From: Monocercomonoides exilis | Taxonomy: Eukaryota > Preaxostyla > Oxymonadida > Polymastigidae | DNA length: 64,000 nt | Direction of reading: 5' to 3' | Assembly (NCBI GenBank): GCA_001643675.2 | Contig: LSRY02000005.1 | Location: 1,962,001-2,026,000, forward strand | Part shown: piece after piece, positions 1 through 10,114 of the stretch | How positions within the stretch are numbered: the first letter of the stretch is position 1 | How the letters are laid out: each line of letters begins with the position of its first letter | Notes under the pieces: generated by a model | Seen by the model: the letters and a program-made list of their open reading frames with translations, nothing else | What the model was told of the DNA's origin: nothing | Database searches by the model: none | Translations under genes and position numbers: made by a program

Positions 1-124
1 AAGGGAGAAGGAGGGAATTAAAGAGAAAATGATTAAATAAATAAATTAGAAAGCAAATAATGAATAGAGAAAAAGATAGATCATAAAGATAAATATAAAT
101 AATCAAAAAATGTATTTCAAGAAC

Positions 125-2191
125 TTATTTAAAAAAAAAAGAAAAGAAAAGAAATTTTTTCACACAATTTGTTTTTTCCGTTAGAAACGCCAAAGTCTTT
201 TGGCTTTCTGAAAGAGAATGGCTCAGCAACTTGTCTGTTACATTCAGCATATCCACGTCTTTCATCAGAGAAGAAGCAAAACAGCTGGCAGAAGAAGAAG
301 AAGAAGAGGCTGATGATAGCTTTTCTGAAGTGCTCCTTCCATCTGTGGATTCTTTGTTGATGTCTGTTGAGCTGTTTTGTTCTGCATTTCCTTCAATGTT
401 TGTATTGATTTCTCTTTCTCCTTCTTCTTCTCCTTCTTCTTCTCTTCCTTCTTCATTTATCTCCTTCGCTTCTTTTCTTCCTTTCTTCTTATTCCTTCCT
501 CCTTTCTTGTTCTTCTTCTTCTCCTTCTCTTCCTTCTTCTGCATCATCATGTTTGCATACATCTGCTGCTGCTGTCTCATCATAAACAGCCACATCTCTT
601 GGGGAGTGCGGGGAACGAATGGCTGGAGTGGCTGTGCTGGTGGATTGGAGAGGGAAGAAGAAGAGGAAGAAGAAGAAGATGATGATGATGATGATTTTGA
701 TGTTTTTGATGAGGTTGATGTGGAAGAAGATGAAGAAGCAGATGTGGAAGATTGTGTTTTATCTGATTCATTTTGTGCTGTTTGTGATGGAAATGAAGAG
801 GCATTCTCAATCGAGTTCTGAGCATTGGAAGAAGATGATGCTGATGCTGATGCTGATGCTGAATCAACAGAAGAAGAGGAAGAAGAAGAAGCTGAAGCAG
901 AAGAAGAAGAAGACGTGTTATTATCATTGTTGTTGTTGTTCTCTTCACCAGCAATTTCCTCTGCTTGTGATGCAACTGGCACAGTTCTGTCTGATTCCTC
1001 AGCCGTCTTCCCTTCTTTTCCTTCTCCCTTCTCCTTCTCTTCCTCCTCCTCCTCCTCCTCCTTTGCATTTCCTTCTTCTTCATTCACTCCCTCAGCATTC
1101 TCTCCTTCTTCCTGTTGAGGTTGTTGTTTTTCTTCTTCTCCTCCTTTTTCTTCTTCTTTTGTTTGTGTTTGCATTTCTTCCCTCTCTCTTGTTCCTTCTG
1201 TTCCAGATGAAGCAAACAGCTCTGAATGTTCCTCTGATTGCTCTTTTGCTTCTATCTGTTGAGTCTGTTGTGTCTGAGCATTGCTTGTGCCAGAAGCAGA
1301 CATAGACTCTTGTTCACCCTCTGTTTTAGTAGTATCAGCAGCACTTATTTCTGCTTGTTTATTCGCTTCTTTCATCTGCGCCTGACATTTTGCCACGTTT
1401 GCTGCGATGACTTCATTGACGTGTGCTTCGATTTTTTGAATGTTTGCCTCGAGCTCTGCTTCCTGCTGTTCTGTGCTCAGCGCCTTGTTGCCGGGATCCT
1501 TCCGCATCCCCTTTAGCGTGCACTCAAAGATAACATGGCCTTCAATGTCTGGGTATTTCCCTTGCAAATACTTCTCCAGCTCTCCAAAACTGCTCAGCCC
1601 ATCCTGCCCGTACAGCGCAGCCAAGGGCAGCTTGCACACGCGCGTCTCGTCTTTCTTCATTCCTACGAATGCCCGCTCAACAGCTGCTGGCAGCACAGTC
1701 TCTCCAAGCGTTGCTCGGAGCATGTTCTCTTCTTTCAGATCCGCCAGGCACGTGGAATTGTTACTTGTTCCATCATTTTCTGTTGTAATTTGAAGATCGC
1801 AACCCAAAAAGTCCTTATAAAGAACACGCCATGTCTTGATGCCTTCGTTCGTAGTTGTAACAGAAATTTTCGGATAGATCACAGAATCCTCAGATTTTGG
1901 TGAAACTTGTGAAGAGTTAGAAAATGAGGTACTTTTTTCTTTTATCTTATAGCAAATTTGCTGGAAATGTTGTGCTTGCGGTTCGTTTGCAAATTGGATA
2001 GACCAGGCTGTTAGAGATTTGTCTCGGAAAGAGAAAAATGTTCCATTTTGAATTACAACAACAAATCCAGGAGAAAACAGATCTTCTGCAAGGATAATAT
2101 TCTCGCTTTTCGACTGAGAATTGTAAATAATAAATAAATATTGAGCCGAATTAGGATTATATTCCACTGTTGTTAAAAATTGGCCGTTCAT
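125..2191 (-). CDS. FKBP15: FKBP15-like protein: WH1-like domain, divergent FKBP domain, low-complexity tail; probably continues off the window
   Basis: Seen: from the ATG at 2191 the first ~85 residues resemble the WH1-like domain of FKBP15 (segment LTAWSIQFANEPQAQHF matches its WSIMFES-type motif). Residues ~105-225 form an FKBP-type fold, with GMKKDETRVCKLPLAALYG in place of the canonical GMKVGGKR..PPxLAYG segment. The rest is Ser, Glu and Lys/Glu tracts with a MAP-like Gln/Met stretch. Known: animal FKBP15 (WAFL) binds actin and acts in early endosome transport; its PPIase site is degenerate, and typical active-site aromatics are not evident here either. A T-rich tract ending in CAG just upstream (about 2213) could be an acceptor for an earlier exon. 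A good donor (GTGTG at 165) precedes the last 10 poor residues, so a coiled-coil tail may continue beyond position 1. Family assignment fairly sure; both ends uncertain. Confidence 0.72.
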   Translation of the reverse strand: MNGQFLTTVEYNPNSAQYLFIIYNSQSKSENIILAEDLFSPGFVVVIQNGTFFSFRDKSLTAWSIQFANEPQAQHFQQICYKIKEKSTSFSNSSQVSPKSEDSVIYPKISVTTTNEGIKTWRVLYKDFLGCDLQITTENDGTSNNSTCLADLKEENMLRATLGETVLPAAVERAFVGMKKDETRVCKLPLAALYGQDGLSSFGELEKYLQGKYPDIEGHVIFECTLKGMRKDPGNKALSTEQQEAELEANIQKIEAHVNEVIAANVAKCQAQMKEANKQAEISAADTTKTEGEQESMSASGTSNAQTQQTQQIEAKEQSEEHSELFASSGTEGTREREEMQTQTKEEEKGGEEEKQQPQQEEGENAEGVNEEEGNAKEEEEEEEEKEKGEGKEGKTAEESDRTVPVASQAEEIAGEENNNNNDNNTSSSSSASASSSSSSSVDSASASASASSSSNAQNSIENASSFPSQTAQNESDKTQSSTSASSSSSTSTSSKTSKSSSSSSSSSSSSSSLSNPPAQPLQPFVPRTPQEMWLFMMRQQQQMYANMMMQKKEEKEKKKNKKGGRNKKKGRKEAKEINEEGREEEGEEEGEREINTNIEGNAEQNSSTDINKESTDGRSTSEKLSSASSSSSSASCFASSLMKDVDMLNVTDKLLSHSLSESQKTLAFLTEKTNCVKKFLFFSFFFK

Positions 2192-2756
2192 CCGATACTG
2201 ATTATCTTCGCTGAACAAATTAAAATTTTAAATAAAAATAAAACATATTAGCCATAAAATGCACGTTAATAATAACAGCATACAATCTGAAAACATTTGT
2301 AATTGCCTGAAAATATAACGTCGTTCCCTGAGTTAAAAATGAATAAAGCAAAAATTACGTTTACGACGAAAAGAATTTCAATCAAAGAATGTTCCAAATT
2401 CGAAATAAATATTAAATGAATAATGAATATTATCATGCAGCAAAGAATAAATGCAAACTTTGTTTAATTGATCAAATTGGAGGGTCATCTTTGTTTCAAT
2501 AAAATGTTAAGGTTTACTGATCTGTTCCTTTCTAACAAAAGCAAATTTTCAAATATCTTTTGAAATAAAATTTTCAGTAGTTTGACTCAATGGCATATAA
2601 AAATTAATGAATGAAATACAAAAACAAACTTGTTAATAATCAGATTTAAAAAAAGAGTAAAATTATGTAAAGAGAGAACTAATGAATTACAATCTTTGAA
2701 AAAAAAATAAAAAGAACAATGAACAAAAGTGATTTATTTAAATAAAGCTTTAAAAT
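2192..2756. other. AT-rich intergenic spacer
   Basis: About 565 bases between two minus-strand genes. It holds the 3' flank of the coiled-coil gene and presumably the 5' flank or a first exon of the FKBP15-like gene. No convincing reading frame, RNA gene or repeat was seen. Confidence 0.5.
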
Positions 2757-3879
2757 CTAGAGTCGAACAAATTGTCTGTTTGAATGATAGACAGTATGGT
2801 ATTGAAGTGGAGAATGAAGAGAATGTTTTTGTTTTTCGTAAGGTTCAGCTGCCTTATTGAGGTAGTGAAGAATGATATCGTCCCATGCATCTACTGGAGA
2901 GAACTTGTATGTTTCGTACAATGAAGAAATCTCTACGTTGTGAAAGCGACCTTCAAAGGCAAATTGCAGTTTATGGCATATGCATTTTGTAATAAAAAGC
3001 CTGAGTAAATGAATGGGGAAAAATTGAGGTGAAAAATTAAACGTTTAAAAAGAGAAGTATTAAAAAAAAAAATACTCTTCTCTGATGCTTTCTCGCTGTT
3101 TGCTGCCCTCCTGCAGAACGCTGTCAATAAGCTCTGCTGAAACATCAATAGCATCCTTCATTCTTTCATGAATTGAAGATTGTTCCGCTTTGAACGATTG
3201 AATTTCTTCTTGTCCTTCTTCAATAGCTGATTCCAATCCTGAATGAAGTTCTGTACTTTCATGCTCTAGCTTTTGAAGTGTTGAAAATAGTTCAATTTCT
3301 TCACTCATCAGTCTTTCTTTTTCTTCTTGAAAGCGAATTGTTTCTTCTTCCAATGCTTGTTGGTGTTCCCTACATAGGCGTTCGATTTCAGAACGAATTT
3401 GTGCTGGAAGGACTTGTTTTTTTGGAGATTTGCTGCTTGAATGATTCTTTCTTGATATGTCTTCAGGAGTATGCAGTGCTGTAACTTTTTTTGCAGAAGA
3501 CTTTTCTCTTGAAGGAGTAAATTCTTTGAAAACATAAAAAAAATTTTTTTTTTATATCAAACAGGGAAAAAAAATGAATGCATTTCAAACTTTGTGGTGA
3601 CGAGCGTTGTGGAGTGGAAGCTTTTAGTTGAGCATGTGTAGATGGATTAGCTTCTTGCAGATTCCAAAGTTCAGGAGCAAGCTCCATTGATGGTGAAACA
3701 TTTGGTTCGGCCTCTTCAGGCTCATTGTCCATCAAGCGAGAATCTTGGTACTCATCCCACACTGGAGCTTGGTTTTTTGTGCACTTTGAATAAGGAGAAT
3801 GATGTTCGTTCAGAAGCTTTTGATAAGGATAATTTAAATGCTGAGCACTATCTTGCATAGAAAGAACAAAATCCGTCAT
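2757..3879 (-). CDS. Three-exon coiled-coil protein, function unknown (326 aa)
   Basis: Seen: exons 3879-3591, 3523-3076 and 3000-2757, with GT-AG introns of 67 and 75 nt; the phases join without a frameshift and end in TAG. Residues 1-100 are polar and probably disordered (Pro, Ser, Glu). Residues ~150-250 are a heptad-rich coiled coil (segments such as SEIERLCREHQQALEEE and ESAIEEGQEEIQSFKAE). The last ~80 residues form a compact acidic/aromatic tail (EGRFHNVEISSLYETYKF, then DAWDDIILHYL). I do not recognise the family. The architecture would suit a kinetochore, augmin or basal-body component, but this is only inference from shape. The third exon is spliced at CTCAG/GC and is supported by the uninterrupted frame and higher GC content. 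Confidence 0.65.
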
Positions 3880-4309
3880 GGGTTAAATTGCAGTATCAAA
3901 AAAAGAATTTGAATTTGTAACTTTATGTTTAAGGGATAACATATAATTTATTTTTGATTGTCATCTCCTTTTTAGTATTGAACAGATTATCAATTGATCT
4001 CATGACTGTCTTGTTTTTAGAGAATAATATTAACAGAGTTATTGGAATTCAAAGAAACGTTATCAAATAATTAACTTAATAAAAAATATATTTAAATAAT
4101 CTCTGAAAAAATGCAAATGTTTGCACATTTATATTATTGTAATAATTATTGAAGTTTCACCCCTCAATGTTGAAACAATGCAAAATAACTCAAAAACGCT
4201 TGAAGTGGTTAAAAGTGGAAAAAATCTACTTTTCACTATATGTACAAAAAAACATAAAAAATACATTTAAAGAAATGAAAGAATAATCTTCAAATATTGA
4301 ATAATTCGT
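3880..4309. other. AT-rich intergenic spacer
   Basis: 430 bases between the start of the coiled-coil gene and the stop of the Tho1-like gene, both on the minus strand. It should carry the terminator of the upstream gene and promoter of the downstream one. No gene-like signal was seen. Confidence 0.5.
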
Positions 4310-5136
4310 TTAATTTTTACGGCCCCTTCTTCCTCTACCTCCTCTTTTTGCTGCGGGCTGTGGTTGTGCAGTTTTTTCTTCTTCTTCTCCTCCTTCTCCT
4401 TGCTCATTTATCTCTCCTTCAGCTTGTCCCAGCCCGTTTTCAGGGTTTTCATCAACCTTGACTTCCGAAACAGAATCTGTTGGAGCAGCTTCTGTGGTTG
4501 TTTGTTCTTGTTCTGCTTGTATTTCTTGTGGAAGTTCTGCCTGAGTAACTGGGGCATCCGTTGAAGAAGTAGATTCTGATTCAATAGAGGTATTTCCGTG
4601 TTGCAATTCTTCTTCTCCTTCTTCAGCAAATGTTACGCTTACTGATTCTCCCTCAAAGCGTTTTTTGCGGAGAATTCTCATTTCTTCTATTGTTAATTTT
4701 GGATCTAATCCAAATCTTTCAGCTCGCTGTTTTTTCATCAAAGTCTGATAATAAAACTGTTAAAATATTCCACGACGCAAACGCATAAAATAAATTAAAT
4801 AAAAACAAAAGAAAATTTTTTGGAAGAAGATTTAAAATTAAAATAAACCTGTTGCTCCTTGTCCTCATCAATTGTTGATTGAGTAATCAACGGCTGTGAT
4901 TGAACAGGAACTGTCAAAGGCATCTTTGATGATAATGTCGTATGTGTAGTTTTAGCTTCATCAATTCCAGTTTGAAACCTCTTCATTCTTTCTTCGCGCT
5001 TCTTGTAAAGTTCATTATCAACTGATTTCCGAGATATGCCGACATCGGATCTTGTTGGAAGCGAATCTTGAAGTTGAGATCCAGTTGTAAATCTTCGTCT
5101 CCTCTCTTCAATTCGTGAACTTGATGCAGGATTCAT
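4310..5136 (-). CDS. Tho1/SARNP (CIP29)-like mRNP protein (240 aa)
   Basis: Seen: exons 5136-4849 and 4744-4310, intron of 104 nt (GTTTAT...TCAG), in phase. The protein repeats short basic motifs of the type KRxERF: IEERRRRFTTG near residue 10, KKREERMKRFQTG near 45, and KKQRAERFGLDP near 100 followed by ILRKKRFEG. Known: the C-terminal half of Tho1/MOS11/SARNP consists of such R-E-R-F-G repeats; these proteins bind RNA and the THO/TREX export machinery. The middle is acidic (Glu/Gln/Thr), and the protein ends in an Arg/Gly tail (RGGRGRRGRK) suited to RNA binding. No N-terminal SAP domain is visible, so it covers only the Tho1_MOS11_C-like part. The start at 5136 is the first ATG; a few codons upstream lack a better one. 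Confidence 0.7.
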
Positions 5137-5391
5137 AAAGAAAAGCAATTTTGAAAGATCAAAGACTATACTTTATATAAACGATATGCAAAAAATATTA
5201 TTTATTTATAAATCACAATTTTAATTTGTTGAAGACTTTTGTTTGGCTTCTATTTTTCATGATTTTCGTTTTTATTATCACTTCTTTGTGTTAGAAAAGG
5301 AAAAAAAAAACAATAAAACAAGCTGTTTTTTCAAAAATCATCTTCAGATGTGTTTATGGTTTAAGATCTTTGATCATTTTTTGTATTGGTT
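5137..5391. promoter_or_regulatory. Divergent intergenic region (inferred bidirectional promoter)
   Basis: 255 bases separate the start codons of the minus-strand Tho1-like gene and the plus-strand penta-EF-hand-like gene, so promoters for both must lie here. No specific box could be assigned by eye. Confidence 0.35.
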
Positions 5392-6222
5392 ATGACTTAT
5401 CCTTATTCCGGATATCAACCTTCAACCACAAGTTACGGGCCATCTGGCGCTCCTCCGTACGCATCATCGAGCGGCTATGGACAAATGGGGCCTTCGTATG
5501 GATACAGTGCTCCACTTGCTCCAGGATATCAACCTCCACCGGATCGAAGGCAAATGGAAATACAATTGAATGCATATTATGCAGGTGCTTGCAGCGATGG
5601 AGTAATTGATACCAATGAAGTTATGAATGCTGTTAAACTTTTTGGAATTACGATTGATATAACAACTGCAAGATCATTACTTCAACAAATAGCAGGTCCT
5701 GCAAGGCACATTAACCAAGCAGGATTCACAAATACTATTATTGATTTTGTTCTTTCTCGTCGGCCACCTCCGTGTTATTACTCATCTCAAAGTTATGGAT
5801 CACCTGCTCCGCCGTATTCTTCTCCAACTTACGGGTCACCAAGTTATGGAGCTCCACCTCCTCCTCCACCTGGATATGGTGGGTTTGCACCTCCTCCTCC
5901 GGCTCCTCCCCCTGCTCCGATACCCACTTCCCTTCCTCCTGGATACTCTCCACCTCCAGGAGCAATTACTGCCGGTCCGAGTGCCACTTATCCGAATGCA
6001 CAAGTTGCTTCGGGTTTGACTAAGTTCTATGCTGAAGCTGCAGCGGATGGGACCATTGATGGAAATGAAGTTATTAAAGCTTGTAGAATGTTTGGTGTTG
6101 GGTGCGATATGGCCGGAGCTTCTCAATTGCTCGCCATTGTTGCTGCGCCAGAAGGAAGAATAACACAAAGCAAATTTGTTCATCACATTGGAGTATATAT
6201 TACTCGAAACTTGAAATACTAA
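5392..6222 (+). CDS. Penta-EF-hand-like protein with Pro/Tyr/Gly-rich linkers (276 aa)
   Basis: Seen: uninterrupted frame from ATG 5392 to TAA. Residues 1-45 are a Tyr/Pro/Gly/Ser-rich leader. Two similar ~65-residue helical modules follow (about 50-120 and 208-276), separated by a ~80-residue Pro-rich spacer with runs of prolines. Each module carries an EF1-type loop (ACSDGVIDTNEV and AAADGTIDGNEV) with the G-x-I-x-x-x-E pattern but without aspartate at loop position 1. Known: sorcin, ALG-2, peflin and grancalcin combine a Gly/Pro/Tyr-rich N-terminus with a PEF domain whose first EF-hand has this kind of shortened loop. Here only EF1-like units are seen, duplicated, rather than five EF-hands. 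Calcium binding is therefore uncertain; a membrane-adaptor role is inferred. Confidence 0.65.
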   Translation: MTYPYSGYQPSTTSYGPSGAPPYASSSGYGQMGPSYGYSAPLAPGYQPPPDRRQMEIQLNAYYAGACSDGVIDTNEVMNAVKLFGITIDITTARSLLQQIAGPARHINQAGFTNTIIDFVLSRRPPPCYYSSQSYGSPAPPYSSPTYGSPSYGAPPPPPPGYGGFAPPPPAPPPAPIPTSLPPGYSPPPGAITAGPSATYPNAQVASGLTKFYAEAAADGTIDGNEVIKACRMFGVGCDMAGASQLLAIVAAPEGRITQSKFVHHIGVYITRNLKY

Positions 6223-8065
6223 AAGCGTGTTCATTTCATTGGAGTACTGTGAATTTTTGATTTATGGATTTGATTTATTGGGTTTTGAGCGTATTTGCCT
6301 TTAGCTTTCCTTTTTTTATTAAATATAGTTTTTTTTTAAACTAATTTTTGAGATTATTGAATTCAAATTTCTATAAGCATTTGATGTGGTTTTCACATTC
6401 ACATTTTTTAAGTAATTTTCTTTCAAAACGACTTCAATTTTTCTTTGAAAAGTAAATGGAGTATTTTTTTTAAAGTTTTGGAGCTTAAGCTTTCATTGCT
6501 TTCAGATTTTTTTCTTATTTTTATTGTTTGGACTCTGTAATAATTCAATTCAAATTTTTTTGACATTTTTTTCAAAATGATTTAAGGTTTTCAGTAAAAA
6601 TAACAGAACAAATTTCTACTTTTATGAATTGCTTTTATTTGTCTGTTCTAGAAAATGACTGATAAATTAAGTTTAAAGGCTTTTGGTAATTACGATGAGA
6701 TTGCACTAATTCATATTTCAGTTTCAAAAAATTGTTTTTTAATACATTCAGGTACGAAGCTAATTGTTATTTATAAAAATGAATTCAAGATGTCTTTTTG
6801 AAAAGGAAGATAAAACTATGGATCAGTTGAGAAATTCTTAATCCAAGTATTCTCAAAAATTCAAATATTGAGTTCATTGGCGGACAAAAGAAATTTATTT
6901 GATAAAATTGTTGCAATTCTTTGTTATTCATGCACCATTCAACTTTGGCCATTATTTTTTGAGAAATCTTCCTTCAAGCTATTTTCTTCAAAGTGGAGGA
7001 GATTGAGGAGAATAAAATATTATGGATTTCTTTTCAAAAAGCGATATATCTTATTTTGAAATAGCTGAATAAAATAGAAGGAAAAGGAAAAGGATAAGAA
7101 ATGATGTGAATGTTCTCAGTGACAGAAGATCATGAATGGAGCATAGACTCCTTGATCGAGAAACTCTGATCTTCATTCTTTCCTATTAAAGATTCTTATC
7201 AACCATATTGTCAGAATTAATGAAGCAACTGACAAATGCAATCTTTTCTTCATGTTTAACTGAAGCGACTGCAAAAGTTTGACTGAGGATGTTCTCGAGA
7301 AAGAAGAAAAAGAAGAAGCAGGAAAAACTTTCAGATAATTTCCGCTCGATGGTGAGGAGAAAAAGGACGATTTTCTTCTGAATGCATTTATTTCAAAAAA
7401 GATAAATTGATGAGATGTTCAATTTTCAGATATCCCTTTGTTTTCATGCAATGGCAATGATTGCAAAAGAAGGATTTCAGGGCTGCTAAATGATTGTTTC
7501 CATTCAAATAATTCCAAAGTGAATGATCGAAATAACAGTTTCACTCTTCATTCGCTTTGAAAAGCAACAGTCTCTTCATGTGTGTTTCTCCAGACAGTTC
7601 CTCCTTCACATTTCCAGATGCAAAAGAATAAAGAAGTGTTTCTTTCTCTCCATTTCAAATGAAATATTCCCTTGTCTTTTTCCTTTGTCATTTGAATATT
7701 TTTCTTTTCAAAGACAATGGATTTCACTTCCAGATGAATTCAATAAATTGATTGAAATTGATATATCCTCAAGTGTGTGGCTTCGCTCTTTGTTGTTGAA
7801 GCTGACCTTCACAAATTGTTTTTGTTCACAACAAAAAAGAAATTGCACAATTTATGACGAAAGAAATTGAACGTATTTTTGAATCAATCAAAGCTTGCCT
7901 CTTCCACTCATCTCATTGGTGGCTCTCCTTCTTATCTGCATGATGATAAATGCTTTTGTACAATCTTGATTGATGTCAATGTTAATTCTTCACTTCTTTC
8001 CTTTCAACAATCTTTTCAACTTCCTTGAGCTGAAGTGAAAAAAATAAAAAAGAGTTTAAGAATCA
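6223..8065. other. Gene-poor AT-rich region up to the pogo transposon
   Basis: About 1.85 kb with no convincing gene. From about 7.38 kb onward it contains a segment that resembles 22.03-22.68 kb (annotated separately). Short Phe/Ser-rich reading frames are present but look like by-products of AT richness. Confidence 0.5.
7380..8035 (+). repeat. Diverged dispersed repeat, copy 1 (partner at 22.03-22.68 kb)
   Basis: Seen: the order of matching words is the same in both copies, for example AAAAGATAAATT(G/A)ATGAGAT, then AAAAGAAGGATTTCAGG, then CCTTGTC...CTTTTGAATATTTTTC, then CAATGGATTTC and CCAGATGAATT, then TTCACAAATTGTTTTTGTTC, then TTTGCCTTCC and CCTTTCAAC. A short conceptual peptide (QWISLPDEF) is conserved in both. 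Weaker similarity seems to extend back to ~7.13 kb. It may be a decayed gene or an old interspersed element; the product is unknown. Confidence 0.6.
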
Positions 8066-10114
8066 TATAGGGTCATCTTTTAATTGGCACTTTTTTCTTT
8101 ATTGGCACCAAAATTTTTTGAAATGAAAAAAAATTAAAAACACATCAAAAAAATTCAAAACTCGAATCAATTACTCTTCTCACTTTTCTTTTTCCATTTT
8201 CACGTTCATACGGGTCAAATTCATCACTTGTTTCATTGTCATCATTTTTAATTTTTCTGAATTTTCTTTTCACTTTTTTCTCCAAAGGCAATTCTTCTTC
8301 TTCAATTTCCTTTTCTTTTTCAACATTTTCTTCAATTTCCTTTTCTTTTTCTTCAGTTTCTTCAATTTTCATCTTGTGCTTTTCATTATATTCATCCCAT
8401 TCATCAAGAAACTTTTCTTTTGTTATTTCTTTTCCGAAGAAGTCGAAACAATGTGAATGAGAAGGAATGAAGTATTGAGAAGACTGAGGAAGCTTCATTA
8501 GCACAGATCCAGATCCATTGTTGAGGACACCGCTGTTAATGAAGGCTTTTTTGATGACTGATGTGGTGAATGCTGTATGAAGGGCTTGTGGCAACACATC
8601 TGCAACAGCTGTTCTTTTTGAAGATGAGGAGGTGGGTGATGGAGAGCTGTAATTGTTTGAAAGCTCCGACTTCAATACTGCAAATACGCCTCTGTCCAGC
8701 TGTTACGATATGTGTGTGGTGTGTGGAACGAAGGTGACGACGTCAATTTCCGCTTCTTTGAACTGTCTCCATATCATTGGATCTGCCCGTGATGAGTGTG
8801 AATCCAGGAGAAGAAGGCAACGATGAGATTCCTTTAGAATTCGCTTTCTTCTGTCAATGATAGCTGGCAGCAGGACTGTTAAGGCGTATTTTTTGAATGC
8901 TGTTTTGTCCATCCAGCGGTTTGTATTTGGCCAAATGTCAAGCGACGGCGTCAACAGCGTTGTAAGTTCTTTCGGAAGATATGCGCTCGGCCACAGCACG
9001 ACAGACGGAAGCGAGAAGCCATCAGCAGCGATTCCAGCAACGAGAGTGGCATTCGGCATCCGTTCTGCAGTCTTTTTGAATCCAGCTTGTTCATCTGCAG
9101 GATGAACAACACCGCCAGGTGTTGAAGTCGGAATGCGAAGCGAAGATTCCATTATATTGAAAATTAATTCCTTTGGATATTTATTTGTTTCGTGTAATAC
9201 TTGTAATTCGGTGAACCACTGCTAAAGGACTTTCTGACAAGATGCTGCAAGTCTGTTGATATCAACTTGCTTTAACAGCGAGGACTTCAGTTCCGGATGT
9301 CTCTGTATGAAGGCGTAAACTGTCTTCTAAGTTACAGTCTTTTTCTTATTTTCATCTTTTTCTCCTTCTTCTTCACTATCGTTAATTATATTTTCCATCT
9401 GAATACCAATTAATATATAATTCAAATATCAATTTCAAACCAGATCGGGCGCTTTTTGTAACGTGAGACTTGTCCCAGATCGAGATTTATTTGTGACTTC
9501 TTCTAAGAATTGCTTTTCTTTTTCTCCACTTATAATTGGTGGGTGCCCAACTTTTGCAATCGGCCTGACGTTTTTTATCTCCTTTTCAGCGTGCTCCTAA
9601 GTTTTTTTGCTGATTCCACCGTATTTGACTCCATCGACCAGCCTGACAACATTGTCATTTTCAATGTGTGAGATCCTTTCTAATCTTGTACTATATTTTC
9701 TGAAATGCAATGCAAACATTGCTTCCTTCAGCCGCTTTTGCACTGCTTCAGCTTTCTTTTTCACTGGAAATTACATATAAATAATATGCAAATGATCATT
9801 TGTTAATATTTTTATTTATTAATTCTCATTGAAGATTTTTTGAAATTAAAATTTTATATTTTTGAATGAATAATAAAGATTTGCAAACTTTTGTGCAGTC
9901 CAATTTTTCATGAAAGCTCAATAGAAGGACTTGAATCACTCCATTTCCCCTCCACAAGAAATTGGATATCTTTCGAAATTTTAATATATTGAATACCTGA
10001 CATTGGAATATATACCTAAAATATTTCTTTAATATCATTTGTGGGTCAGATTAATTTTTATTTAAAAAAAAATGCCAATAATGAAAAAAGTGCCAATAAA
10101 AAGATGACCCTATA
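8066..10114 (-). mobile_element. pogo/Tigger-type DNA transposon with 42-bp terminal inverted repeats
   Basis: Seen: the left end 8066-8107 and the right end 10073-10114 are inverted repeats matching at 40 of 42 positions (both begin TATAGGGTCATCTTTT, allowing one mismatch at the 17th base). The outer TA at each end suits the TA target duplication of the Tc1/mariner/pogo superfamily. The interior encodes one transposase on the minus strand (8145-9776). Total length is ~2.05 kb, normal for a pogo element. The right end abuts a MITE copy and the left end interrupts or borders the diverged repeat, so this block is a nested insertion site. Confidence 0.88.
8145..9776 (-). pseudogene. pogo-like transposase (HTH, CENP-B/Tc5-type HTH, DDE_1) with in-frame TAR codons
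   Basis: Seen, reading the minus strand: an HTH-like region (NVVRLVDGVKYGGISKKT), then GHPPIIS, a 42-nt GT-AG intron at about 9440-9399, a Tc5-type DNA-binding segment (FIQRHPELKSSLLKQVDINR), and the DDE_1 core with LLLLDSHSS (second Asp) and LDRGVFAVLK (third Asp). The tail is acidic/basic. In-frame TAG at 9599-9597, 9329-9327 and 9224-9222 and TAA at 8705-8703 interrupt it. A fifth (TAA at 9773-9771) applies if ATG 9776 is the start. The terminal codon is TGA (8147-8145). The 8705 TAA lies at the conserved Gln of the PHTTHxLQPLD motif (here HTTHIS, TAA, QLD). No frameshift is needed from end to end. The first catalytic Asp appears lost (FNIMESS where NxDE is usual). Labelled a pseudogene for the standard code; alternatively it is intact under TAR=Gln. 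Confidence 0.8.

Noticed and set aside
3308-3535. 75-codon minus-strand frame in the second exon of the coiled-coil gene
   Set aside because: It is an alternative frame of an exon whose other frame joins the flanking exons in phase.
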